In this document: positions 55,467-62,897 of the stretch, in pieces
How the letters are laid out: each line of letters begins with the position of its first letter
How positions within the stretch are numbered: position 1 is the first letter of the stretch
Notes under the pieces: model-generated
The model's database searches: none
Told to the model about the DNA's origin: nothing
The model's input: only the letters and a program-made list of their open reading frames with translations
Position numbers and translations under genes: made by a program
Source: an uncultured Cytophagales bacterium
GTDB taxonomy: Bacteria > Bacteroidota > Bacteroidia > Cytophagales > Cyclobacteriaceae
Length of the DNA stretch: 64,000 nt
Assembly (NCBI GenBank): GCA_913057175.1
Contig: CAJXNP010000008.1
Coordinates: 1-64,000, forward strand
Direction of reading: 5' to 3'

Positions 55467-57040
55467 GTACTATAGCTTGGTTCAAAATATTCACTTACAA
55501 TACTATTTGTCTTCTCTAAAGAAAAATTGTTCATTAAAATGATTGCATCTCCAATTTCCTGGATGGTTTCCAAAGGAGGCATGGACATTTCTCTTAGTTC
55601 TGTTGCGCTCACATTTACATTACCATTAAAAATCCTAAAATAAGAGTCAAAAAGCCTGCTATTAAGCAAGGCACAAAGTCCAATCGCCTCATTTCTTTGC
55701 AATTGTCCATCAGGACGGTAGATGTAATTTACCTTGTTTTCTACTCCGATATAATCTGTTGCAATGAAGTTACAAAAATAAGGTGCCGCGATTAGACGAT
55801 TTTTATCATCTTTGCTGCTGAAACGCCTCAATAGGATGTAATTCCTATTTGGAATGAGGGTTGGCATTGATTTATCATTAATATTTATATACTGCCCTTT
55901 ATTTGGCCTAATGATCGGCCATTCCAATTTCATTTGCTTTACATTGTGTAACCAGAAAAGTGGAGCAGATTGCTCGGTTCCATTCTCAAAGTTTTCCCTT
56001 ATAAATTCCAATGAACGAAAAGCAACAACCGGACCTGTAGATATTTTTATACCGTACTTTGCCAAATACCCTGACCAGCTTTTAAAAATTTCCAGAACAG
56101 CCTCCTCATAATCATTAGTAGGTAGGTAAAGAATTTTCTCTTTCGATTTTATATCTATGATGTCCTTTTTGGGGAAAGTTTTGATTAATGAGAATTGTAA
56201 GTCTTTCAATCCTCCTGATGAAGAAATAATTACCTGTGATTCAGGCATTGCCCTTTTTGTACCTTTGATGATAACTGTTTCCTGTAATACTTTGTCTCGA
56301 CTAAAAGTATCCTTTCGAGAGACAAAAAGATGAACCTTATCTAAGTCGATAATTTTAAAAAAATATTCCCTGAAAGTTTTGAAGTATCCTCCTGCTGCAT
56401 AACTACGTGGTGTAATGAAAATTAATTCACCATTTGTTTTAAGTAATTTGGCTGATAAAGCCATGAAAATAGAGTAAATATTTGGGTGTCCATTTACAAT
56501 AACTTTGGCAGCCAGGGTTCTTTTGTCATCAATTGAAAGCTTAAAATAGGGGGGGTTAGAAATAACAATATCAAATGGTTCAACCGGTTTAATAAATAAA
56601 TTACTTGTTTCTTTAAAACAGTCAGCATTGTGAAGAATAAAATCTTCAGTTTGAAGTTTTGTGTGTATAGCAATCCCTCTAGCAGCTCCCCATTGCACCA
56701 AATATTCAAGTGACTTTCTAGCTATCGGAATGAGCTCAGAATCAGTTTCATAAGCAACCAATTCTACTGATTTCAGCTTTCCATTGAAAGAGACAATATG
56801 TTCAATCAACGCACAAGATAAAACCAGTGAACCACAACCGGGATCGAGAATTCGGACAGAATCCCCCACGAATTGAGTATAGGATGCCATTAACGAAGCG
56901 ACCTCCAATGGAGTAAAAAACTGACCGTTTTCCTTTTTATGTTGTTGAGAGACGGAAGTAGCATAATCATATCCAATCCTGTCAGCAAAATGACTCGGCA
57001 GTTCTTGCTCTTTTTTTTGTACAGAAAGGCTATTTCCCAT
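55463..57040 (-). CDS. N6-adenine DNA methyltransferase of a type II R-M system
   Basis: 525 residues. GQFFTPLEVASLM at 39-51, SAM-binding motif I RILDPGCGSLVLSCAL around 63-78, catalytic NPPY at 162-165 in FDIVISNPPYFKL, then a long target-recognition part in the C-terminal half. This is the gamma-class layout used by BsuBI/PstI partner methylases. It protects the host sites from the nuclease encoded next. The ATG overlaps the end of the XRE regulator gene by 11 bp; the stop overlaps the nuclease start by 4 bp. The two overlaps suggest translational coupling. Confidence 0.93.
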   Translation of the reverse strand: MGNSLSVQKKEQELPSHFADRIGYDYATSVSQQHKKENGQFFTPLEVASLMASYTQFVGDSVRILDPGCGSLVLSCALIEHIVSFNGKLKSVELVAYETDSELIPIARKSLEYLVQWGAARGIAIHTKLQTEDFILHNADCFKETSNLFIKPVEPFDIVISNPPYFKLSIDDKRTLAAKVIVNGHPNIYSIFMALSAKLLKTNGELIFITPRSYAAGGYFKTFREYFFKIIDLDKVHLFVSRKDTFSRDKVLQETVIIKGTKRAMPESQVIISSSGGLKDLQFSLIKTFPKKDIIDIKSKEKILYLPTNDYEEAVLEIFKSWSGYLAKYGIKISTGPVVAFRSLEFIRENFENGTEQSAPLFWLHNVKQMKLEWPIIRPNKGQYININDKSMPTLIPNRNYILLRRFSSKDDKNRLIAAPYFCNFIATDYIGVENKVNYIYRPDGQLQRNEAIGLCALLNSRLFDSYFRIFNGNVNVSATELREMSMPPLETIQEIGDAIILMNNFSLEKTNSIVSEYFEPSYST

Positions 57041-57350
57041 TTCGTATTTTAGTGAAATATTTAATTTTTTCCTCCGCTACTTTCAAAACATCAGTCGCTA
57101 AATCTTCACCTATCAAATCATATAATACACGATCACTCAAATAGTTTATCAGTAATTCCTTCTCTTCCACTTCAAAAATTCTAGCAATCTGAATGATCTG
57201 TTCTTTCGATGCATTGCGTTCACCTCTTTCAATTTTACTTAAAATTGATTGATCGATGTCAAGTTTTGCAGCAACTTTTCTAAGGGGTAGTCCTTGGTCT
57301 TCCCGTAATTTCCTGATTTGCTCACCTATAGTCGTTAAATATTTAGACAT
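57030..57350 (-). CDS. XRE-family regulator of the R-M operon (C-protein-like)
   Basis: 106 residues. HTH_3 domain at about 8-62: TTIGEQIRKLREDQGLPLRK, VAAKLDIDQSILSKIERGER, then a helical tail (DRVLYDLIGEDLATDVLKVA). Known R-M controller proteins are about 80 residues and bind palindromes at their own promoter; this one is somewhat longer. A 25-bp near-palindrome lies 4-29 bp upstream of its ATG, which supports self-regulation. It is the first gene of the set regulator-methylase-nuclease. Confidence 0.85.
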   Translation of the reverse strand: MSKYLTTIGEQIRKLREDQGLPLRKVAAKLDIDQSILSKIERGERNASKEQIIQIARIFEVEEKELLINYLSDRVLYDLIGEDLATDVLKVAEEKIKYFTKIRNGK

Positions 57351-57354
57351 AAAT

Positions 57355-57379
57355 CATTTGGACAATATTTGACCAAATG
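57355..57379 (-). promoter_or_regulatory. Near-perfect palindrome operator before the XRE gene
   Basis: Outer arms CATTTGG (57355-57361) and CCAAATG (57373-57379), inner arms CAA (57363-57365) and TTG (57369-57371) around a single central base. Ten of twelve base pairs match. It starts 4 bp upstream of the XRE ATG at 57350. Its size (25 bp), symmetry and position fit a dimer-binding operator or controller box, or a site overlapping the transcription start of a nearly leaderless mRNA. Confidence 0.75.
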
Positions 57380-57512
57380 TAAGGGGAAGGTTTCATTTTT
57401 CATATTAATCTCCTTCTAAATATCCTTGCAAAATTTTTAAACAAGCATCAATCCAGTTCTAAAATCATAAATGTGGAACAGAAACTTCATTTGATTTAAT
57501 ATTCTCGTTGAA

Positions 57513-60503
57513 TCAATCCAACCTTTCCTCCAACTGATCCTTCCAGATCACAAAGCCTTTTATTTCTTCAGAATAATCATGTTGTATTCTGCTGAAATTT
57601 ATAGGCTGTTGCTCCAAATAGAATTGTCTGCCTTTATTCCTGATCATTTCAATATCATGGTCAACTTGCTGAATTTTACTCTTAAGCAACTGTTTATCTT
57701 TTTCAAAATGCCAAATATAAGTTGCTTCTTCTGTATCCAATGTTTCAAGAACAAGATGAAGTCGTTGATGACCTGATATGAGAAAAATAAAAGAAAATGG
57801 TGTGAGAACAAATCGTAGCCTCAGGATGCTTTTTTCATGTCTGGATGCTAAATATTTAAGTTGCATGTAATGCTTGACTTCTCGATTTCCCAACACTTCT
57901 TCTAAAAAATCATCTTCCGAATCAAACAATGAATTCAGGCTTTCTGTCTGGTACAACTCAGTCAAACCTGTTGCTACATTTTTCGATGATTTCTTTCTCA
58001 AAAATTTATTTTCGATAAATTTGAATTTCACACTATCGATAATTTCCCTGTTTATCTTTTGCAGATCATTGGAGCTGGCTTCTTGTGCGACAAGTTGATT
58101 ATCCTGAAATTCTGCATGAATTTGTACTGAAACTGTTTTGGTATCCAAAACTCGAGAAAAGTAAGCTTTTAGAATATTAAATTCAGGCCTGATATTCAAG
58201 TTCTCTATCTCAAAATACAACTCTTTTTGCATCTTCTTAACCAAATAATTGAATCCAATCATTCCAAACTGAAAATCAAGGTTGGCAATTAGTACTTTAA
58301 TTTCTTGATCAATAATTGTATCCTTATCGTGCGAAAACTGCTCAACTGGTTCTTCAAACAATGTAGCTTGTCTATCAAAATGACGATAACAAACATTCCT
58401 TTTTAAAAAAAGCCGATGCAGATAATCAATCTTATGATCATGATAATCATAAATTATTGGAGAGACTTCTGAACGCTGAACTCGACCAATGTACTGTATT
58501 AACTTGCCCTTAAAAGAAAATGGATAAACCAGGAAAAGACAAGTTGCATTTTGTAAGTCCAACCCCTCACCGAAATATTGACCTGTTGTGATGAGAACCT
58601 GATAATCTCCATTTTGAAGTATTTTCCATTTTTCTTTACGCTGCTTTTCAGTGTCTTCCCCTGAAAGTGTAACAGTTTCATATGTATGTTTTAAGAATTG
58701 GTTCAGCACTTCAATATGCTCCTTTCTTTCAGTGAGAATGACTGATTTCTTGCTATTCCCTATTTCGTTGATTACATCCTCAATAATTAATTGGTTTCGA
58801 GAAGTATCATGGACCAAAATTTTAGAAAGCGTCTCAAACTGATCTGTTTTCAGACTAAATGGAATATGGAAATTTGTATTCCTGATAATGACCTTAGCTC
58901 TTTTGAATTTTTCTATTTCTCCAGGCCTGATTTCAGCAATTACATCACCCAAATAGATAAAAATCAATTTGCCATCAGAATACTTTCGAAAAGGTGTGGC
59001 TGTCAATCCGTATTGATAAAATGAATTGATCTTTGAAATTGTATGAGTAAATGTTTCAGCCGGAATATGATGACATTCATCAATAATGAGTGTACCAAAA
59101 TGGTTCGCTATCTCAGGATCATTTTCAAGTTTCTTAGATAAACTTTGTATCATAGCTACAGTGATTTGCTTACCTATCTTTACCTTTCCCATCCCAATTT
59201 TTCCGATATCTTTTTTTGGTATATTGAGAAAAGCTTGTATTCGCTCAATCCATTGTTCAGCGAGTTGTTTCCGATGCACAATAATAAGAGCTGGTTGATT
59301 CTTATCTGCGATGATCCTTAATCCTATAACCGTTTTTCCGGAACCCGGTGGAGCAACTATTACTCCAAAATCTTTCTTTTCATAAGATGAAACAACTTTT
59401 TCCTGGTGTTTTAGAAGCTGTATATTTGGTTGGAATAAAACGATTTCCTGCTTCTGTCTTAGGTCATTGAATTCATATTTAATTTTATTAGCCGCTAAAA
59501 ACCTAATGACATTTCCAGTGAAACCTCTGGGGATAATTACCTCAGATTCTTTTTCTTCGATTGCGTTAAAGTATCTTTTCGTGTTCCATGTATTTTTTCC
59601 TGATTTTTTCCTAATGAAATATTCCGAGTTAGCAATATTTAGTTCTTCCTTTAAATAGTTGATGATGGTCGAATTTAAAGCTGATCTGTTTAGATGAAGT
59701 TGGTTATCAAGGTTGATCTCCAGTGTGTTTGAAGAAATACTGGGATCATCAATTTTATTTTCACCATTACTTTCAAAGAGTGAATCCATTATCGAAGTAT
59801 TCACTCTTTTTATTTTTTTGAGAAATTTCCATTGATCTTTAAATGGTTCAAGAGTTTGCGGATCAAGAAAACAGCTATTCTTATTCAAAAGTGACTTTCC
59901 ATGAAATGGTAATGCTATCAAATTCCCTAACCCTTTTCCAGAGTGAAAATCCTGATTAGGAAATAACCGGTCGAAGCTGGAGGTTTTATCAAAAATGGAA
60001 AGGACTTTAGCTCCATGAAGTAATTTGATGATCACTTTCCTACTTCTAAATGCAGGAAATGCCGAATCAAAGAAAATCCAGACGTGGGCGCCATTACCAG
60101 ATTGAGACCTTTCCAGATAAGCGTGAATATTTTTTCTTTCACATGTCTTAATAAAATTTTGACTTTCTTTTTCCCATTTTAATCCATCAAAATCAGCGGC
60201 AATGAACCAGCTCGTATTGTTCTCAAAAAGTGGATATCCCCCGATATGTTGTTCCCCTGAAAAATGTTTGGTTAATTGATTGTTGTCTAATGGCAGGTAA
60301 GACTTATCTGCATAATCCTTAAAAGTTCCACCTTTCATCTTATGCAATTTGTACAGGTACGGATCAAAAAAGTAAGCCGGGCTATAACCTTTTATGTTTC
60401 CCTTCTCCCAACGAATAGTAAACACATCTTCTCTTACTCTAAAAAGAGATCTATAAAGTTTGATCTGTTCAATTGATGGTTGTGGCAACTGCATACAATT
60501 CAA
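57513..60503 (-). CDS. Archaeo-eukaryotic primase / SF2 helicase fusion (TOTE-type)
   Basis: 996 residues. Residues 85-235 carry archaeo-eukaryotic primase motifs: FIAADFDGLKW with Asp 104 and Asp 106, ERSQSGNGAHVWIFF with His 140, and NLIALPFHG around 194-202, matching the primase domain of the TOTE conflict-system family. Residues 365-690 are a superfamily 2 helicase: APPGSGKT (384-391), IIDECHH (DECH, 475-478), LTATPF (500-505), and QYIGRVQRSE (670-679). A C-terminal region of about 280 residues is mostly helical and not recognised. There is no signal peptide. It ends 162 bp before the XRE regulator. TOTE-type proteins are predicted to act in conflict with invading DNA or RNA; the exact activity is not known. 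ATG at 60503; a second in-frame ATG lies at 60494. Confidence 0.85.
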   Translation of the reverse strand: MNCMQLPQPSIEQIKLYRSLFRVREDVFTIRWEKGNIKGYSPAYFFDPYLYKLHKMKGGTFKDYADKSYLPLDNNQLTKHFSGEQHIGGYPLFENNTSWFIAADFDGLKWEKESQNFIKTCERKNIHAYLERSQSGNGAHVWIFFDSAFPAFRSRKVIIKLLHGAKVLSIFDKTSSFDRLFPNQDFHSGKGLGNLIALPFHGKSLLNKNSCFLDPQTLEPFKDQWKFLKKIKRVNTSIMDSLFESNGENKIDDPSISSNTLEINLDNQLHLNRSALNSTIINYLKEELNIANSEYFIRKKSGKNTWNTKRYFNAIEEKESEVIIPRGFTGNVIRFLAANKIKYEFNDLRQKQEIVLFQPNIQLLKHQEKVVSSYEKKDFGVIVAPPGSGKTVIGLRIIADKNQPALIIVHRKQLAEQWIERIQAFLNIPKKDIGKIGMGKVKIGKQITVAMIQSLSKKLENDPEIANHFGTLIIDECHHIPAETFTHTISKINSFYQYGLTATPFRKYSDGKLIFIYLGDVIAEIRPGEIEKFKRAKVIIRNTNFHIPFSLKTDQFETLSKILVHDTSRNQLIIEDVINEIGNSKKSVILTERKEHIEVLNQFLKHTYETVTLSGEDTEKQRKEKWKILQNGDYQVLITTGQYFGEGLDLQNATCLFLVYPFSFKGKLIQYIGRVQRSEVSPIIYDYHDHKIDYLHRLFLKRNVCYRHFDRQATLFEEPVEQFSHDKDTIIDQEIKVLIANLDFQFGMIGFNYLVKKMQKELYFEIENLNIRPEFNILKAYFSRVLDTKTVSVQIHAEFQDNQLVAQEASSNDLQKINREIIDSVKFKFIENKFLRKKSSKNVATGLTELYQTESLNSLFDSEDDFLEEVLGNREVKHYMQLKYLASRHEKSILRLRFVLTPFSFIFLISGHQRLHLVLETLDTEEATYIWHFEKDKQLLKSKIQQVDHDIEMIRNKGRQFYLEQQPINFSRIQHDYSEEIKGFVIWKDQLEERLD

Positions 60504-60598
60504 AGAATGGAGTTAGTCGGATACTCTGCAAGGTAAAAATGTTAAGTAGAAAACTATTCAATCCATAATTTTAACACAAAACTTCTTCAATCATCCCC

Positions 60599-61420
60599 CT
60601 ACCCACCTTCTTCCTGAAACGAATGCCACTTTCTGATAATAGCAGCAATCTGCTTGATCCCTTCCGTGACACACGCCGGGCCGGGCTGCAGGATCACGGA
60701 TGATTTGATCTCGAATATGAAATCGTTTTTTACGGCATCGATGCTATTCCAGTTTTCCCGGGCGACAAGTTGCTCCTTTTTGAACATCTTGCCACACCAC
60801 GAGGCAATGATGATATCCGGATTTCGTCTTACCACATCGTTTTTGTCCGCAACTATCCTGTCCTTTGCCAACGAGGCATGTTGATGTTCCTGATAGATAT
60901 CAATGCCGCCGGCCAGCTCGATCAGTTCACTCACCCATTGAATGCCTGTAATAATCGGATCGTACCATTCCTCAAAATAGACCTTCGGTTTATTGGATTT
61001 TCTCCGATTTGCTGAAGTAATTTCCTCTATATTCTTCTGAATCTGCGTGACCAATTTTAAAGACTCCTCAGTTTTCCCAACCATGCTACCCAACTGAACC
61101 ATCATTTTGAAAATCTCCTCCACACTTCGGTGGTTATTGATCCAAACAGTTATTCCTTTTGATATCAGCTCTTTGGCGATATCTGCCTGGATATCCGAAA
61201 AGCCAATCACCAGATCCGGCTTTAAAGCGACGATTTTGTCAATGTCGGCAGTTAAAAAGGTGGATAATTTGGGCTTTTCCTTTCTGGCCCGAGGTGGGCG
61301 AACCGTAAATCCTGATATGCCAATGATCCTATGTTCTTCACCCAGCAGGTAAAACATTTCTGTCGGTTCTTCGGTCAGGCATACGATTCGTTGAGGTGCA
61401 TAAGTTGTTAATTCATTCAT
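60599..61420 (-). CDS. BtuF-like substrate-binding protein without signal peptide
   Basis: 273 residues. Periplasmic-binding-protein fold of the cobalamin/iron class (BtuF/FhuD): RIVCLTEEPTEMFYLLGEEH, RIIGISGF, DIDKIVALKPDLVIGFSDIQ, GITVWINNHRSVEEI, YFEEWYDPIITGIQWVSELI and the final ILQPGPACVTEGIKQIA. The N-terminus (MNELTTYAPQRIVCL) begins right at the first strand with no signal peptide or lipobox, so the protein as encoded is cytoplasmic. Similar leaderless forms are annotated as cobalamin-binding proteins. No transporter genes and no cobalamin riboswitch were found here. Confidence 0.82.
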   Translation of the reverse strand: MNELTTYAPQRIVCLTEEPTEMFYLLGEEHRIIGISGFTVRPPRARKEKPKLSTFLTADIDKIVALKPDLVIGFSDIQADIAKELISKGITVWINNHRSVEEIFKMMVQLGSMVGKTEESLKLVTQIQKNIEEITSANRRKSNKPKVYFEEWYDPIITGIQWVSELIELAGGIDIYQEHQHASLAKDRIVADKNDVVRRNPDIIIASWCGKMFKKEQLVARENWNSIDAVKNDFIFEIKSSVILQPGPACVTEGIKQIAAIIRKWHSFQEEGG

Positions 61421-61545
61421 TTACTTCAGTATATTCCCGGTTGGCTTTTAATCAGACAAAAATAACTTCTTAATGGAAGTTCAATATAAAACCTGTTCTT
61501 AAATAACGCTCCCATGGATCATTCCAATCGTTCCGGAAGGCGATT

Positions 61546-61621
61546 GGTTGTACAACAAAGAGTACACGGTTGTACAATGAAGAGCACCTGGTTGTACAAC
61601 GAGATTATATCGGTTGTACAA
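61546..61621. repeat. Four GGTTGTACAA boxes phased at 22 bp
   Basis: GGTTGTACAA occurs at 61546, 61568, 61590 and 61612, each exactly 22 bp after the one before. The core TTGTACAA is a perfect 8-bp palindrome. Units 1 and 2 stay similar beyond the core (AAGAG-CAC-like), units 3 and 4 less so. It lies 125 bp upstream of the BtuF-like start and just after the PepSY gene stop. It is not a CRISPR array: repeats are 10 bp and spacers 12 bp. Confidence 0.9.
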
Positions 61622-61674
61622 TGATCCAAACAAATACACTGAATCAATTAAACCTTAAATGGTAGGAATGGGAA

Positions 61675-62832
61675 TCAGGCAAGGGCCATTTCTTTCTTTT
61701 TGACCGGGGGCGTCACTTTTCGTTTCTTCTTTTTCCTTCCGCGCCAGATCAGGAACCCGGTTACGGGAAGGCTGGTGGCAATCAGGCTGGCAAAAAAAGC
61801 AAGGAACTTGCCTGGCAACCCTAAAATTGCTCCCACATGGATGTTGTAATTGGCTTCCTGTAGGATGTCTCCATTGTTTTTGTTCTGCCAGAGGGAAGAA
61901 ACCCGGATTTCCCCGGTATATTGATCGATCAGGTAGGTGTCATTTCTGTTGTAAAAACTGCCCTTACTGTAGTTCAGTGTGAGGTTGTAACAGGAAGTGC
62001 TGTCATACGGATATATGAGAAAATAGCTGTACAACTCCTCCTCCTGATCAATGAGCTGCAGCATTTCATTGTCAATTTTGCCATTTTTTTCCTGACCAAT
62101 AAACCGGGTATCAGAAACGGCCATTTCGGTTTCCTTCACGGTTTCACCTCCACTCGCCAACCAATAAATGGATTTATCCACCCATTCGTAGGACCAGACA
62201 AGTCCGGTAATGGCAATAAATATTGATAGCCAGGTCATATAAAATCCCAGGACATTGTGCAAATCGTAATTCAACCGCTTGAAAGATGCACCCCATTTCA
62301 CCTGGAAACGCTGTTTATAACCTTTTTTGCTTTTGGGAAACCAGAGGAACAATCCACTAATCATCATGATGACAAAAATCAGCGTACCAACGGCTACAAA
62401 GTGATGGCCAATTTCCGGTATCAGCAAGGAAGTATGAATGGCCAGAACGATTGCCCAGAAAGTAATGTTGTAAGGATAGGTGTCTATTACCTCACCAGTG
62501 TAGGGGTTCAGCAAAAAAGCAGTATAGCGCCGGTCCTCCCCCCTCACCCAGACAATATTGGCACGGTCCCCACCCTGATAGGTGGTCACATTCATGTTGA
62601 TGATGGGCTTGCCATATTCCTGTTCTACTATTTCTTTTATCCGGATGGGGGAAATGAATGGTTTCTGTTGAACCTCAACATTTCTGAACACACCCGATTG
62701 CATCATCAGGCTTATTTCTTCCTGAAAGACATACAGGCAACCTGTTAAACCAACAAGAAACACCACCAGCCCGGAGGTCAATCCGAGCCAGAGGTGTATC
62801 TTTCTTATTGCTTTTTTGAGATTGTTCTGCAA
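61675..62832 (-). CDS. PepSY-associated membrane protein
   Basis: 385 residues. The start is TTG at 62832: an in-frame stop lies 13-15 bp upstream and the only later ATGs would remove the first membrane helix. KAIRKIHLWLGLTSGLVVFL is the typical N-terminus of PepSY-TM proteins. Four membrane helices are visible (near 15-35, 140-165, 190-210 and 335-355), with a periplasmic PepSY-like region between the first two (IKEIVEQEYGKPIINMNVTT, YTAFLLNPYTGEVIDTYPY). Family members sit next to TonB receptors and act in siderophore or iron uptake, possibly as reductases. It follows the DUF4374 gene after 65 bp, as part of the same unit. Confidence 0.88.
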   Translation of the reverse strand: MQNNLKKAIRKIHLWLGLTSGLVVFLVGLTGCLYVFQEEISLMMQSGVFRNVEVQQKPFISPIRIKEIVEQEYGKPIINMNVTTYQGGDRANIVWVRGEDRRYTAFLLNPYTGEVIDTYPYNITFWAIVLAIHTSLLIPEIGHHFVAVGTLIFVIMMISGLFLWFPKSKKGYKQRFQVKWGASFKRLNYDLHNVLGFYMTWLSIFIAITGLVWSYEWVDKSIYWLASGGETVKETEMAVSDTRFIGQEKNGKIDNEMLQLIDQEEELYSYFLIYPYDSTSCYNLTLNYSKGSFYNRNDTYLIDQYTGEIRVSSLWQNKNNGDILQEANYNIHVGAILGLPGKFLAFFASLIATSLPVTGFLIWRGRKKKKRKVTPPVKKKEMALA

Positions 62833-62897
62833 ATTATTATTTGATTAGCCTGTCGTCCTAACTAATTATAATTTTTTGGTCTTATTTTAATATTAAA

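Noticed and set aside
57513-60503. Res subunit of a type III or type I restriction enzyme
   Set aside because: The helicase core is similar, but the N-terminal domain has primase motifs and no Mod/HsdM partner lies beside it. The nearby methylase pairs with the BsuBI/PstI nuclease.
61546-61621. CRISPR array
   Set aside because: Repeats are only 10 bp with 12-bp spacers and there are no cas genes. An operator or tandem repeat fits better.
61421-61674. Cobalamin riboswitch upstream of the BtuF-like gene
   Set aside because: I found no B12-box-like conserved core on the minus strand; the region holds the TTGTACAA array instead.
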